Shown one piece after another: positions 1-8,267 of a DNA stretch of 64,000 bases. Location of the stretch: positions 62,001 through 126,000 of the forward strand of contig NZ_JAINZZ010000007.1 in NCBI RefSeq assembly GCF_019890725.1, read 5' to 3'. The stretch is from Actinacidiphila acidipaludis. Its GTDB lineage: Bacteria; Actinomycetota; Actinomycetes; Streptomycetales; Streptomycetaceae. The notes beneath the pieces were generated by a model. The model had not been told where the DNA came from. It saw only the letters and a program-made list of their open reading frames with translations, and made no database searches. A program made the position numbers and the translations under genes. Positions within the stretch are counted from its first letter, which is position 1; the number at the start of each line of letters is the position of its first letter.

Positions 1-1161
1 GCCGCCACCCGCCCCCTCGGCTTCTACCTGCACGTGCCCTACTGCGCGACCCGCTGCGGCTACTGCGACTTCAACACCTACACCGCCTCCGAGCTTCGCG
101 GCTCCGGCGGCGCCCTGGCCTCCCGCGAGAACTACGCGGACGTGCTGATCGAGGAGGTCCGCCGGGCCCGCAAGGTGCTGGGCGACGACCCGCGCCAGGT
201 CGAGACCGTCTTCGTGGGGGGCGGCACCCCCACCCTGCTGCCCGCCGCCGACCTCGGCCGGATGCTCGCCGCGATCCGCGACGAGTTCGGCCTCGCGCCG
301 GGCGCGGAGGTGACCACCGAGGCCAACCCCGAGTCCGTCGACCCGGCCTACCTGGCCGGACTGCGGGAGAGCGGCTTCACCCGGATGTCGTTCGGGATGC
401 AGAGCGCCCGGCAGCACGTCCTGAAGGTGCTCGACCGCACCCACACCCCCGGCCGGCCCGAGGCCTGCGTGGCCGAGGCCCGCGCGGCCGGGTTCGACCA
501 CGTCAACCTCGACCTGATCTACGGCACCCCGGGCGAGACCGACGCGGACTGGCTGGCCTCCCTGGACGCGGCGATCGGCGCCGGCCCCGACCACGTCTCG
601 GCCTACGCCCTGATCGTGGAGGAGGGCACCCAGCTCGCCCGGCGGATCCGCCGCGGCGAGGTGCCGATGACCGACGACGACGTGCACGCCGACCGCTACC
701 TGCTGGCCGAGGAGCGCCTCGCCGCGGCCGGTTTCTCCTGGTACGAGGTCTCCAACTGGGCGACCACCGAGGCCGGGCGCTGCCGGCACAACGAGCTGTA
801 CTGGACGGGTGCGGACTGGTGGGGCGCGGGCCCGGGGGCGCACAGCCACGTCGGCGGCGTGCGCTGGTGGAACGTCAAGCACCCCGGCGCGTACGCGCAG
901 GCTCTGGCGGAGGGCCGTACGCCCGGCGCGGGGCGCGAGGTGCTGAGCGACGAGGACCGGCGGGTCGAGCGGATCCTGCTGGAACTGCGGCTGTCGCAGG
1001 GCTGCCCGCTGGACCTGCTCGCCGAGCGGGGCGCGGCCGCGGCGGCCCGTGCCGTTACGGACGGCCTCCTGGAGCCCGGCCCCTACGGCGACGGCCGGGC
1101 CGTCCTCACTCTGCGCGGCCGGCTGCTGGCCGACGCCGTCGTCCGGGACCTGGTCGACTGA
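1..1161 (+). CDS. hemW: HemW-type radical SAM protein, 5' end cut off by the window
   Basis: Reading is open from base 1, so the start codon lies to the left; 386 codons are visible. The radical-SAM cluster motif CATRCGYC is at visible residues 15-22 (C-x3-C-x2-C), followed by FVGGGTPTLL and TTEANPES, all typical of the oxygen-independent coproporphyrinogen oxidase-like family. The C-terminal part keeps the HemW-type RHNELYW segment. HemW binds heme and acts as a heme chaperone; true HemN proteins differ by an extra N-terminal stretch. In Streptomyces-like genomes hemW precedes hrcA, as here. The next gene is on the opposite strand and converges on it. Family assignment is firm; HemW rather than HemN is inferred from context and length. 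Confidence 0.9.
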   Translation, partial: AATRPLGFYLHVPYCATRCGYCDFNTYTASELRGSGGALASRENYADVLIEEVRRARKVLGDDPRQVETVFVGGGTPTLLPAADLGRMLAAIRDEFGLAPGAEVTTEANPESVDPAYLAGLRESGFTRMSFGMQSARQHVLKVLDRTHTPGRPEACVAEARAAGFDHVNLDLIYGTPGETDADWLASLDAAIGAGPDHVSAYALIVEEGTQLARRIRRGEVPMTDDDVHADRYLLAEERLAAAGFSWYEVSNWATTEAGRCRHNELYWTGADWWGAGPGAHSHVGGVRWWNVKHPGAYAQALAEGRTPGAGREVLSDEDRRVERILLELRLSQGCPLDLLAERGAAAAARAVTDGLLEPGPYGDGRAVLTLRGRLLADAVVRDLVD

Positions 1162-1226
1162 GGAAGGCGCCCCCCGTCCGGCGGACTGCCCTCCCGGCGG
1201 ACCGACCGCCGGGTCGGCGCCCCACG

Positions 1227-2066
1227 TCAGGCGTCCGGCCCGGCCGGCTCCGTCACGAAGTCGATGAGGTGCTCGACGGAGCCGAGGAGCTCCGGCTGCA
1301 GGTCGCGGTAGGAGGAGACGGACGCCAGGATCCGCTGCCACGCCTCGCCCGTCGTCATCCGCCACCCGAGGGCCCGGCACACGCCCGTCTTCCAGTCCTC
1401 GCCGCGCGGCACCCGCGGCCACCCCGGGATGCCCACCGAGGACGGCTTCACGGCCTCCCAGACGTCGATGAAGGGGTGGCCGACGACCAGCACGTCCGAG
1501 CCGGTCACGGACGCGGCGATCCGCGACTCCTTCGAGCCGGGCACCAGGTGGTCGACCAGCACGCCGAGCCGTGCGCCGGGAGCGGGGGAGAAGGCCGCGA
1601 CGATGGCGGGAAGGTCGTCCACGCCCTCCAGGTACTCCACGGCCACGCCCTCGACCCGCAGGTCGTGGCCCCACACCCGTTCCACCAGCTCGGCGTCGTG
1701 GCGGCCCTCGACGTAGATCCGGCCCGCCCTGGCCACCCGCGCCTTCGCCCCGGTGACCGCGATCGAGCCGGACGCCGAGAGCAGCGGGCCGCGGGGCCGG
1801 GGCGCGGCCTGCGGCCGGACCAGGGTGACGGGACGGCCGTCGATCAGGAAGCCGCCCGGCGTCATGGGGAAGACCCGGTGCTTGCCGAACCGGTCCTCCA
1901 GGGTGACGGTCAGGCCCTCCGCGGTCTTCTCCACGCGCACCACCGCGCCGCAGAAGCCCGTCGCGGGGTCCTCGACGACCAGGTCCGGCTCCGCCGGGAC
2001 CTCCGGCGGCGGCGCGGACTTCTTCCACGGCGGCGTCAGATCGGGGTCGTAACTCCTGCTGCGCAT
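1227..2066 (-). CDS. DUF3097 family protein
   Basis: A 279-residue soluble protein starting MRSRSYDPDLTPPWKK. It matches what I remember of the actinobacterial DUF3097 family, whose function is unknown. Visible conserved-looking blocks are IYVEGRHDAELVERVWG (about residues 118-134), VLVDHLVPGSKESRIA and HPFIDVWEAVKP. The first block, with an acidic pair next to EGRHD, resembles the nucleotidyl-binding core of Toprim-like folds; that likeness is my inference. The ATG at 2064-2066 is chosen because homologous sequence begins there; the frame stays open upstream across the neighbouring MBL gene but in a different codon register from it. The gene lies between convergent hemW and the MBL hydrolase, with 94 bases upstream. 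Confidence 0.8.
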   Translation of the reverse strand: MRSRSYDPDLTPPWKKSAPPPEVPAEPDLVVEDPATGFCGAVVRVEKTAEGLTVTLEDRFGKHRVFPMTPGGFLIDGRPVTLVRPQAAPRPRGPLLSASGSIAVTGAKARVARAGRIYVEGRHDAELVERVWGHDLRVEGVAVEYLEGVDDLPAIVAAFSPAPGARLGVLVDHLVPGSKESRIAASVTGSDVLVVGHPFIDVWEAVKPSSVGIPGWPRVPRGEDWKTGVCRALGWRMTTGEAWQRILASVSSYRDLQPELLGSVEHLIDFVTEPAGPDA

Positions 2067-2126
2067 GCAGGAGATCGTAGCCACGCCGCCTGCCGGCGGC
2101 GGCGAACCGGGCCGCCGCGCCCCCGG

Positions 2127-2174
2127 CGGACCGTGCTCACGCCTCCGCGGCGGACCGTGCTCACGCCTCCGCGG
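2127..2174. repeat. Perfect 24-bp tandem duplication
   Basis: Bases 2127-2150 and 2151-2174 are identical 24-mers beginning CGGACCGTGCTCACG. The second copy contains the last codons and stop of the MBL gene, so the same codons plus stop are repeated just downstream of it. It looks like a recent slippage event. No function is evident. Confidence 0.85.
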
Positions 2175-2916
2175 CGAACCGTTCGGCCAGGGCGTCCCGC
2201 TGGGCCCGCACGAAGCGCGCGTCGACCACCGCGCCGTGCCCCGGCACGTACCGCGCCGTCTCGCCGCCGAGCGCGAGCAGCGCGTCCAGGGTGTCCGCCC
2301 ACTTCGCGGTGACCGCGTCGTCGCCGGCCTGCGGCTCGCCGGACTCCTCGACGAGATCGCCGCAGAACACCACCGCCGGGTCGCTGGCCGTCGAGCCGGG
2401 CACCAGCACCACCAGGTCGTGCCCGGTGTGTCCCGGGCCCAGGTGCACCAGCCGCACCGGGCGCTCCCCGAGGTCGAGCGCCAGCTCGCCCAGCACCGGC
2501 CGGTCGGGGTGCACCAGGAACCGTACGGCCTCCGCCGTCTCCAGCCGGTCCGCGCCGTGCTCCGCCGCGACGATCGGCATCCGCAGCTGCTCACGGCGCA
2601 GGTAGGCGCCCAGCGACTGCTCGCCGTACACCTCGGCGCCCGGGAACTCGCCGGTGCCCAGGACGTGGTCGAAGTGGCCGTGGGTGAGGACGACGTGCGT
2701 GACCTCCCGCCCGGTCAGCGCCTCGACCTGCTCGCGCAGCTCGGCGCCCTCGCGCAGACTGGAACCGGTGTCGACCAGCAGCACCCCCTCGGCGCCCACC
2801 ACCAGGCCGATCGTCACGTCCAGGAAGGGCAGCCGGCGCCGCGCCACTCCTGGCGCGAGCTGCTCCCACACCGAAGCTCCGGTGTCCGGCTCCTCCGCGT
2901 TCCGCTCAGAATCCAC
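2161..2916 (-). CDS. MBL-fold metallo-hydrolase
   Basis: A 251-residue metallo-beta-lactamase-fold protein with a GTG start at 2916. The zinc motif HGHFDH follows VVLTHG near residue 80, and further ligands are likely the His of LGPGHTGHD and Asp of FCGDLVEE; the C-terminal VPGHGAVVD supplies the last His. This arrangement is typical of the glyoxalase II/lactonase-like branch that hydrolyses thioesters, lactones or similar substrates; the substrate cannot be told. No signal peptide. The stop codon lies inside a 24-bp tandem duplication. It is followed by the DUF3097 gene in the same direction and faces hrcA across a 182-base divergent gap. Confidence 0.85.
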   Translation of the reverse strand: MDSERNAEEPDTGASVWEQLAPGVARRRLPFLDVTIGLVVGAEGVLLVDTGSSLREGAELREQVEALTGREVTHVVLTHGHFDHVLGTGEFPGAEVYGEQSLGAYLRREQLRMPIVAAEHGADRLETAEAVRFLVHPDRPVLGELALDLGERPVRLVHLGPGHTGHDLVVLVPGSTASDPAVVFCGDLVEESGEPQAGDDAVTAKWADTLDALLALGGETARYVPGHGAVVDARFVRAQRDALAERFAAEA

Positions 2917-3035
2917 AGGGCGACGCTATCGCCGCGACCCGCTCCGCGCGCATCCGCGGGGCGTTCACGGCCAGTCGTTCGGCTGCCGGTCTTGCAGAGC
3001 CCTTGTGGCCTCGCCGTACACTGGCTGCGGGAAAG

Positions 3036-3062
3036 CTGGCACTCGAAACAGCGGAGTGCCAG
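3036..3062. promoter_or_regulatory. CIRCE operator for HrcA
   Basis: CTGGCACTC at 3036-3044, nine spacer bases, then GAGTGCCAG at 3054-3062. This is a perfect 9-9-9 inverted repeat matching the CIRCE element (TTAGCACTC-N9-GAGTGCTAA) except in the outer bases. It sits 37 bases upstream of the hrcA start, so HrcA very likely represses its own hrcA-dnaJ operon here. A weak candidate promoter (TTGCAG at 2992, TACACT at 3017, 19-base spacer) lies just upstream. Confidence 0.93.
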
Positions 3063-3098
3063 GCAGGACGGGTCAGACCCCGGGGCTGGAGGTGCGCG

Positions 3099-4115
3099 AT
3101 GCTGAGCGAACGCCGACTCGAAGTGCTGCGTGCCATCGTTCAGGACTACGTCGGCACCGAGGAGCCGGTCGGGTCCAAGGCGCTCACCGAGCGCCACCGG
3201 CTCGGCGTGTCCCCCGCCACGGTGCGCAACGACATGGCCGTGCTGGAGGAGGAGGGCTACATCGCCCAGCCCCATACCAGCGCGGGCCGGATCCCGACCG
3301 ACAAGGGCTACCGGCTCTTCGTCGACAAGCTGGCGGGCGTCAAGCCGCTGTCGGTGGCCGAGCGCCGCGCGATCCAGAACTTCCTCGACGGCGCCGTCGA
3401 CCTCGACGACGTGGTCGGCCGCACGGTACGGCTGCTCGCGCAGCTCACCCGGCAGGTCGCCGTCGTGCAGTACCCGTCGCTGACCCGGTCCTCGGTCCGG
3501 CACGTGGAACTGCTGTCGCTGGCGCCGGCCCGCATCATGCTGGTGCTGATCACCGACACCGGCCGGGTCGAGCAGCGGCTGATCGACTGCGTGGCGCCGG
3601 TCGGCGAGACGGTGCTGGCCGACCTGCGCGCGCGGCTCAACAGCCGCGTCGTCGGCCGCCGCTTCACCGACGTGCCGCCGCTGGTGCAGGACCTGCCGGA
3701 GAGCTTCGAGGCCGACGACCGCCCGGCCGTCGCCGGTGTGCTCGCCACACTCCTCGAAACCCTCGTCGAGGAGAAGGAAGAGCGCATCATGCTGGGCGGG
3801 GCCGCGAACCTCACCCGCTTCAACCACGACTTCCCGCTGACGATCCGCCCGGTCCTGGAGGCCCTGGAGGAGCAGATGGTGCTCCTGAAGCTCCTCGGCG
3901 AGGCCACGGACTCGACCATGACGGTCCGGATCGGGCATGAGAATTTTCACGAGGGCCTCAATTCCACCTCCGTGGTGGCGGTCGGCTACGGTTCGGGCGA
4001 CGAGGCAGTCGCCAAACTCGGCGTGGTCGGACCGACCCGCATGGACTACCCCGGAACGATGGGAGCGGTACGCGCAGTGGCACGTTACGTCGGACAGATC
4101 CTGGCGGAGTCGTAA
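3099..4115 (+). CDS. hrcA: Heat-inducible transcription repressor HrcA
   Basis: A 338-residue protein, the usual HrcA length. The N-terminal winged helix begins [18 protein letters not shown] and contains [19 protein letters not shown] and [15 protein letters not shown]. The middle and C-terminal dimerisation region ends [27 protein letters not shown], the family signature. The ATG at 3099 is preceded by GGAGG at 3088-3092. HrcA binds CIRCE DNA and is kept active by GroEL; a CIRCE copy stands directly upstream. dnaJ begins at the base after the hrcA stop, so the two are translationally linked. Confidence 0.96.
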   Translation: MLSERRLEVLRAIVQDYVGTEEPVGSKALTERHRLGVSPATVRNDMAVLEEEGYIAQPHTSAGRIPTDKGYRLFVDKLAGVKPLSVAERRAIQNFLDGAVDLDDVVGRTVRLLAQLTRQVAVVQYPSLTRSSVRHVELLSLAPARIMLVLITDTGRVEQRLIDCVAPVGETVLADLRARLNSRVVGRRFTDVPPLVQDLPESFEADDRPAVAGVLATLLETLVEEKEERIMLGGAANLTRFNHDFPLTIRPVLEALEEQMVLLKLLGEATDSTMTVRIGHENFHEGLNSTSVVAVGYGSGDEAVAKLGVVGPTRMDYPGTMGAVRAVARYVGQILAES

Positions 4116-5252
4116 GTGGCCACGGACTACTACGCCGTACTGGGCGTACGCCGCGACGCAGGGCCGGACGAGATCAAGAAGGCGTTCCGCCGCCTCGCCC
4201 GTGAACTGCACCCGGACGTCAATCCGGACCCCAAGACGCAGGAGCGGTTCAAGGAGATCAACGCCGCCTACGAGGTGCTCTCCGACCCGCAGAAGAAGCA
4301 GGTCTACGACCTCGGCGGCGACCCGCTGTCCGCGGCCGGCGGGGCCGGCGGCGCGGGCGGCTTCGGCGCGGGCTTCGGCAACTTCAGCGACATCATGGAC
4401 GCGTTCTTCGGGCAGTCGTCGCAGCGCGGGCCGCGCTCGCGCACGCGCCGCGGCCAGGACGCCATGATCCGCCTGGAGGTCGAGCTCGACGAGGCGGCCT
4501 TCGGCACCACCAAGGACATCCAGGTCGACACCGCGGTCACCTGCGGGACCTGCAACGGCGAGGGGGCGGCGCCGGGCACCTCGGCGCAGACCTGCGACAT
4601 GTGCCGCGGCCGCGGCGAGGTGTCCCAGGTCACCCGGTCCTTCCTCGGCCAGGTCATGACGTCCCGGCCGTGCCCGCAGTGCCAGGGGTTCGGCACGGTC
4701 GTGCCCACGCCGTGCCCGGAGTGCGCGGGTGACGGACGCGTACGGTCGCGCCGCACGCTGACGGTGAAGATCCCGGCGGGCGTCGACAACGGCACGCGGA
4801 TCCAGCTCGCCGGCGAGGGCGAGGTCGGGCCCGGCGGCGGGCCGGCCGGCGACCTGTACGTGGAGATCCGCGAGGTTCCGCACCCGGTGTTCCAGCGGCG
4901 CGGGGACGACCTGCACTGCACGGTCACCATCCCCATGACGGCGGCCGCGCTCGGTACGAAGTGCCCGCTGGAGACGCTGGACGGGCTGGAGGAGGTCGAC
5001 ATCCGGCCCGGCACCCAGTCCGGGCAGTCGATCCCGCTGCACCAGCGGGGCGTCACGCACCTGCGCGGCGGGGGGCGCGGGGACCTGATCGTCCACGTCG
5101 AGGTGGTCACCCCGAACAAGCTCGACCCCGACCAGGAGGAGCTGCTGCGGCGGCTCGCCAAGCTCCGCGGTGAGGAGCGGCCCACCGGGCAGTTCGCGCC
5201 GGGGCAGCAGGGGTTGTTCTCGCGGCTCAAGGATGCCTTCAACGGCCGCTAG
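4116..5252 (+). CDS. dnaJ: Chaperone DnaJ (second DnaJ type, linked to hrcA)
   Basis: A 378-residue type I J-protein with a GTG start directly abutting the hrcA TAA. The J domain (residues 1-70) has the HPD triad in [10 protein letters not shown] short Gly/Phe region (about 72-95) precedes four zinc-finger repeats [24 protein letters not shown] and CPECAGDG (about 145-210), then the two substrate-binding barrels. DnaJ stimulates DnaK ATPase and holds unfolded clients. Streptomycetes carry another dnaJ in the dnaK-grpE operon; the hrcA-linked copy is usually called dnaJ2. CIRCE control through hrcA is expected. The GC-rich repeat copy at about 5296-5390 follows the gene. Confidence 0.95.
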   Translation: MATDYYAVLGVRRDAGPDEIKKAFRRLARELHPDVNPDPKTQERFKEINAAYEVLSDPQKKQVYDLGGDPLSAAGGAGGAGGFGAGFGNFSDIMDAFFGQSSQRGPRSRTRRGQDAMIRLEVELDEAAFGTTKDIQVDTAVTCGTCNGEGAAPGTSAQTCDMCRGRGEVSQVTRSFLGQVMTSRPCPQCQGFGTVVPTPCPECAGDGRVRSRRTLTVKIPAGVDNGTRIQLAGEGEVGPGGGPAGDLYVEIREVPHPVFQRRGDDLHCTVTIPMTAAALGTKCPLETLDGLEEVDIRPGTQSGQSIPLHQRGVTHLRGGGRGDLIVHVEVVTPNKLDPDQEELLRRLAKLRGEERPTGQFAPGQQGLFSRLKDAFNGR

Positions 5253-5295
5253 AGCGGCCTCCTCCGTCCTCAGCGAGTACCCGCGCTCGGGTGGG

Positions 5296-5390
5296 GCCCT
5301 CCCCCCAGCGCGACAAGCCACAGCGAACCGGTGGACGGCGACGGCGGCCCGGGGGCAGCCCCGGAGGGGGGCGGGTATGGCCGAGGGGTG
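5296..5390. repeat. Copy of a dispersed intergenic repeat family
   Basis: This segment contains AGCGCGACAAGCCACAGCG, GGTGGACGGCGACGGCGG and GGGGCAGCCCCGGAGG in order. The same blocks, diverged and in the same order, occur at about 47510-47580 and in part (opposite orientation) at about 40040-40130. It fills most of the gap between dnaJ and the next gene. I see no coding signal in it. Confidence 0.6.
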
Positions 5391-5448
5391 GGGGCAGGGG
5401 GACGCCCCTTACGGGGGTGAACTGTGAGGGGCATGGCACCATGACGGC

Positions 5449-6510
5449 ATGCCCGTGACCGACCTCTCCTCCTTCTCGGCGTTCCCGATCATCCAGGCGC
5501 CGATGGCCGGGGGCGCCTCCAACCCCCGGCTCGCCGCTGCGGTCGCCGCGGCCGGCGGCCTCGGGTTCCTCGCGGCCGGGTACAAGACCTCGGAGGCGAT
5601 GTACGAGGAGATCCGCCAGCTCCGGGATCTGACCTCGCAGCCCTTCGGTGTCAACCTGTTCATGCCCCAGCCCGCCACCGCGGACCGCTCCGCCGTCGCC
5701 GTGTACGCCGAGCAGCTCGCCGGCGAGGCGGCCTGGTACGGCACGGAGCTGGGCGACCCGGACAGCGGCGGTGACGACGCGTACGACGCGAAGGTCGCGG
5801 TGCTGCTGGAGGACCCCGTGCCGATGGTGAGCTTCACCTTCGGCTGCCCGGAGCGCGCGGTGCTGGACGCCTTCGCGAAGGCCGGCACGTACACCGTGGT
5901 CACCGTCACCTCCGCGGCCGAGGCGCTGACCGCCCAGTGGGCCGGCGCGGACGCGGTGTGCGTGCAGGGTGTGGAGGCGGGCGGCCACCAGGGCACGCAC
6001 CGCGACGACCCGCAGCTCGACCACGCCGGCCTCGGCCTGCTCTCGCTGATCCCGCAGGTGCGCGAGGCCGTGCAGCTCCCGCTGATCGCCGCCGGGGGCC
6101 TGATGCGCGGCAGCCAGATCGCCGCGGCGATGACGGCGGGGGCGGACGCGGCGGCGCTGGGCACGGCGTTCCTGCTCTGCCCGGAGTCCGGCGCCAGCCC
6201 CGTGCACAAGCGCGCGGTCACCGACCCCGTCTTCGCCCGCACCGAGCTGACCCGGGCGTTCTCCGGGCGCCCGGCCCGCGGCCTGGTCAACCGCTTCATG
6301 CGCGAGCATGGCGCGTACGCCCCGCCCGGCTACCCGCAGGTCCACTACCTGACCTCGCCGCTGCGCAAGGCGGCGGCGGACGCGGGCGACGCCCAGGGGA
6401 TGGCGCTGTGGGCGGGACAGGGCCACCGGCTGGCCCGCGAGCTGTCGGCGGGCGCCCTCGTGGAGATCCTCGCCGCCGAGCTGCAGGCCGCCCGGGGGGT
6501 GCGGGTATGA
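5449..6510 (+). CDS. Nitronate monooxygenase family flavoprotein
   Basis: A 353-residue TIM-barrel FMN protein of the 2-nitropropane dioxygenase/nitronate monooxygenase family. The start region FPIIQAPMAGGASNPRLAAA is the family N-terminus, GLGFLAAGYKT follows, and the phosphate-binding part is around GVEAGGHQGTH (about 178-188), where the His may be the catalytic base, and LIAAGGLMRGSQIAAAM. Such enzymes oxidise nitronates such as propionate-3-nitronate to carbonyls and nitrite; some members are FMN enoyl-reductase-like, so the substrate is uncertain. The gene overlaps rsmE by ATGA, indicating coupled translation. Start ATG 5449 was chosen over the internal GTG at 5452. Confidence 0.87.
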   Translation: MPVTDLSSFSAFPIIQAPMAGGASNPRLAAAVAAAGGLGFLAAGYKTSEAMYEEIRQLRDLTSQPFGVNLFMPQPATADRSAVAVYAEQLAGEAAWYGTELGDPDSGGDDAYDAKVAVLLEDPVPMVSFTFGCPERAVLDAFAKAGTYTVVTVTSAAEALTAQWAGADAVCVQGVEAGGHQGTHRDDPQLDHAGLGLLSLIPQVREAVQLPLIAAGGLMRGSQIAAAMTAGADAAALGTAFLLCPESGASPVHKRAVTDPVFARTELTRAFSGRPARGLVNRFMREHGAYAPPGYPQVHYLTSPLRKAAADAGDAQGMALWAGQGHRLARELSAGALVEILAAELQAARGVRV

Positions 6511-7250
6511 CCGCGCCGGTCTTCCTCGTCGAGCCGGCCGTCCTCGACGGCGCACCGTCCCGGCTGACCCTGGACGGCCCGGAGGGGCGGCACGCGGTGT
6601 CGGTGCGTCGGCTGACCGCGGGTGAGGAGGTCGTGCTCACCGACGGCGAGGGCCGCGGGGCGTTCGGCACGGTGGCCGCGGCCGAGGGCAAGGACCTGCT
6701 GCACGTCGACGTCACCGAGGTGCGGACCGAGACCGCGCCGGCCGCCCGGATCACCGTGGTCCAGGCGCTGCCCAAGGGCGACCGCGGCGAGCTGGCCGTG
6801 GAGACGATGACGGAGGCCGGCGTCGACGTCGTGGTGCCGTGGGCGGCGTCGCGCTGCGTCACCCAGTGGCGCGGCGAGCGGGGCGCGAAGTCGCTGGCGA
6901 AGTGGCGTTCCACCGCGCGGGAGGCGGCCAAGCAGTCGCGCCGGCTGCGGTTCCCCACCGTGACCGATCTGATGACGACCCGTCAGGTCGCCGCGCTGCT
7001 GGGCGAGGCCGCGTTCGCGGGCGTCCTGCACGAGGAGGGCTCGGCGCCGCTGGCCGCCGTCCCGCTGCCCGCCGAGGGCTCGCTGGTGCTCGTGGTCGGC
7101 CCGGAGGGTGGTGTCTCGCCGGAGGAGATCGGGCTGTTCCGCGAGGCGGGCGCGCCGCCGTACCGGCTGGGCCCGACGGTGCTGCGCACCTCCACCGCGG
7201 GGGTGGCGGCGACGGCGCTGCTGCTGACCCGTACCGGCCGCTGGTCGTGA
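6507..7250 (+). CDS. rsmE: 16S rRNA (uracil-1498-N3)-methyltransferase
   Basis: A 247-residue SPOUT-class methyltransferase. An N-terminal PUA-like domain (LDGPEGRHAVSVRRL, about residues 17-31) is followed by the knotted SAM-binding domain with VVQALPKGDRGELAVE, VVGPEGGVSPEE and LGPTVLRTSTAGVAA, the RsmE signatures. It methylates U1498 in helix 44 of 16S rRNA after subunit assembly. The ATG overlaps the previous stop (ATGA) and its own stop overlaps a GTG of the next gene (GTGA), so three genes are chained. Length and motifs are normal. Confidence 0.94.
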   Translation: MTAPVFLVEPAVLDGAPSRLTLDGPEGRHAVSVRRLTAGEEVVLTDGEGRGAFGTVAAAEGKDLLHVDVTEVRTETAPAARITVVQALPKGDRGELAVETMTEAGVDVVVPWAASRCVTQWRGERGAKSLAKWRSTAREAAKQSRRLRFPTVTDLMTTRQVAALLGEAAFAGVLHEEGSAPLAAVPLPAEGSLVLVVGPEGGVSPEEIGLFREAGAPPYRLGPTVLRTSTAGVAATALLLTRTGRWS

Positions 7251-7729
7251 CCGGCGGTCCGCGGGCCGGCGACGCGTCGGGCTCGATGACCGTGCTCGTC
7301 GCGGCGGTGATCGTGCACGACACGGCGCGGGACCGCATCGTGCTGCTGCGGCGCGGTGCGGGCAGTCCGTTCGGGCACGGGCTGTGGGATCTGCCGGCCG
7401 GCAAGTGCGAGCCGGCGGAGCCGGTCACGCACGCCGCGGTGCGCGAACTCCGCGAGGAGACCGGCCTGGTGGTGGACCCGCAGGCACTCACCTTGGCGCA
7501 CGTCCTGCACGCGGGCACCGGCGTCGGCGCGCCGAACGGCTACCTCACCGTGGCGTTCGCCGCCCGCGCCTGGTCCGGTGAGCCGGAGAACCGGGAGCCC
7601 GGCAAGCACGACCACGTGGGCTGGGTACGACTCGACGCGCTGCCGCGGGAGTTGGTGCCGAGCGCGGACAAGGTGCTGCGGGGCTGGCGGGCCGGCCTGC
7701 CCGGCCCCACCCTGCACCGCTGGGACTGA
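7247..7729 (+). CDS. NUDIX hydrolase
   Basis: A protein of 160 residues if the GTG at 7247 (overlapping the rsmE stop as GTGA) is used, or 147 if the ATG at 7286 is used; neither has a clear ribosome site and coupling favours the first. The Nudix box G-x5-E-x7-REUXEEXGU is complete: GKCEPAE, then RELREETGLVV (about residues 60-85). The preceding FGHGLWDLPAGKCE is typical of MutT-like enzymes that cleave nucleoside diphosphate derivatives. The substrate is unknown. The ends are ordinary and no extra domain is visible. Confidence 0.88.
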   Translation: MTGGPRAGDASGSMTVLVAAVIVHDTARDRIVLLRRGAGSPFGHGLWDLPAGKCEPAEPVTHAAVRELREETGLVVDPQALTLAHVLHAGTGVGAPNGYLTVAFAARAWSGEPENREPGKHDHVGWVRLDALPRELVPSADKVLRGWRAGLPGPTLHRWD

Positions 7730-7864
7730 CGCCCGCGCCGCAGCACCGATGCCGACGCCGGCTCGGACGCCGATCGTTCCCCGCGCCCGCGCGTCAGACC
7801 CGTAGGGGCAGCGTCGACCCTGCGGGGGATGGACCGGTCCCAACGCGCGGAGGAGCGTGGGGGG

Positions 7865-8248
7865 ATGGGACGCAAGGGGAAGGTCTGGCCGGCCGTTGCC
7901 GTGTGCGCGGTCGCCGTCGCCGTGGTCAGCGGGTGCGATCCCGCGGACGGCCTGGGGGCGAGCGCCGTGTCCGCCACCACCGACCAACTGGCCACGCACG
8001 CGCTGAAACACGACCACGTCAAGGTGCAGTGGCTCTCGTGCAGCGCCTCCACCGGCGCGAGGTCGGCGAAGGTGGACTGCCTGGGACGCACCGACGACCA
8101 GCAGAAGATCACCGTGAAGGGCACCGTCACCGAGCAGTTGGACGACACCTGCGTGCGCGGGAGGCTGGTCGCCGTCGTGGGCGGCCGGACCGTCTTCGAC
8201 GTGCGGGGACTCGGCGACTGTGACCGGCCCAGCCCGGTGCGGAGTTGA
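7865..8248 (+). CDS. Small predicted lipoprotein, function unknown
   Basis: A 127-residue protein beginning MGRKGKVWPAVAVCAV, a basic n-region and hydrophobic core followed by the lipobox VVSGC (Cys near residue 24), so it should be lipid-anchored outside the membrane. The mature part has four further cysteines (LSCSA, VDCLG, DTCVRG, GDCD), suggesting two disulphides. I do not recognise the family. The ATG at 7865 is preferred because it gives a proper signal peptide and GGAGGAG lies about 11 bases upstream; an in-frame ATG at 7829 would add 12 residues before the basic stretch. It ends 19 bases before the tricorn-type protease and may be co-transcribed with it. Confidence 0.75.
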   Translation: MGRKGKVWPAVAVCAVAVAVVSGCDPADGLGASAVSATTDQLATHALKHDHVKVQWLSCSASTGARSAKVDCLGRTDDQQKITVKGTVTEQLDDTCVRGRLVAVVGGRTVFDVRGLGDCDRPSPVRS

Positions 8249-8267
8249 TCGAAGTTAGGGTGGCCCG

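Noticed and set aside
2992..3022. TTGCAG-N19-TACACT as the hrcA promoter
   Set aside because: Spacer is long and the match modest; mentioned only with the CIRCE element and not listed separately.
2814..5321. Very long open frame on the bottom strand opposite hrcA-dnaJ
   Set aside because: It is an antisense shadow: Arg/Ala-rich translation without motifs, opposite two clearly recognised genes, as expected at high GC.
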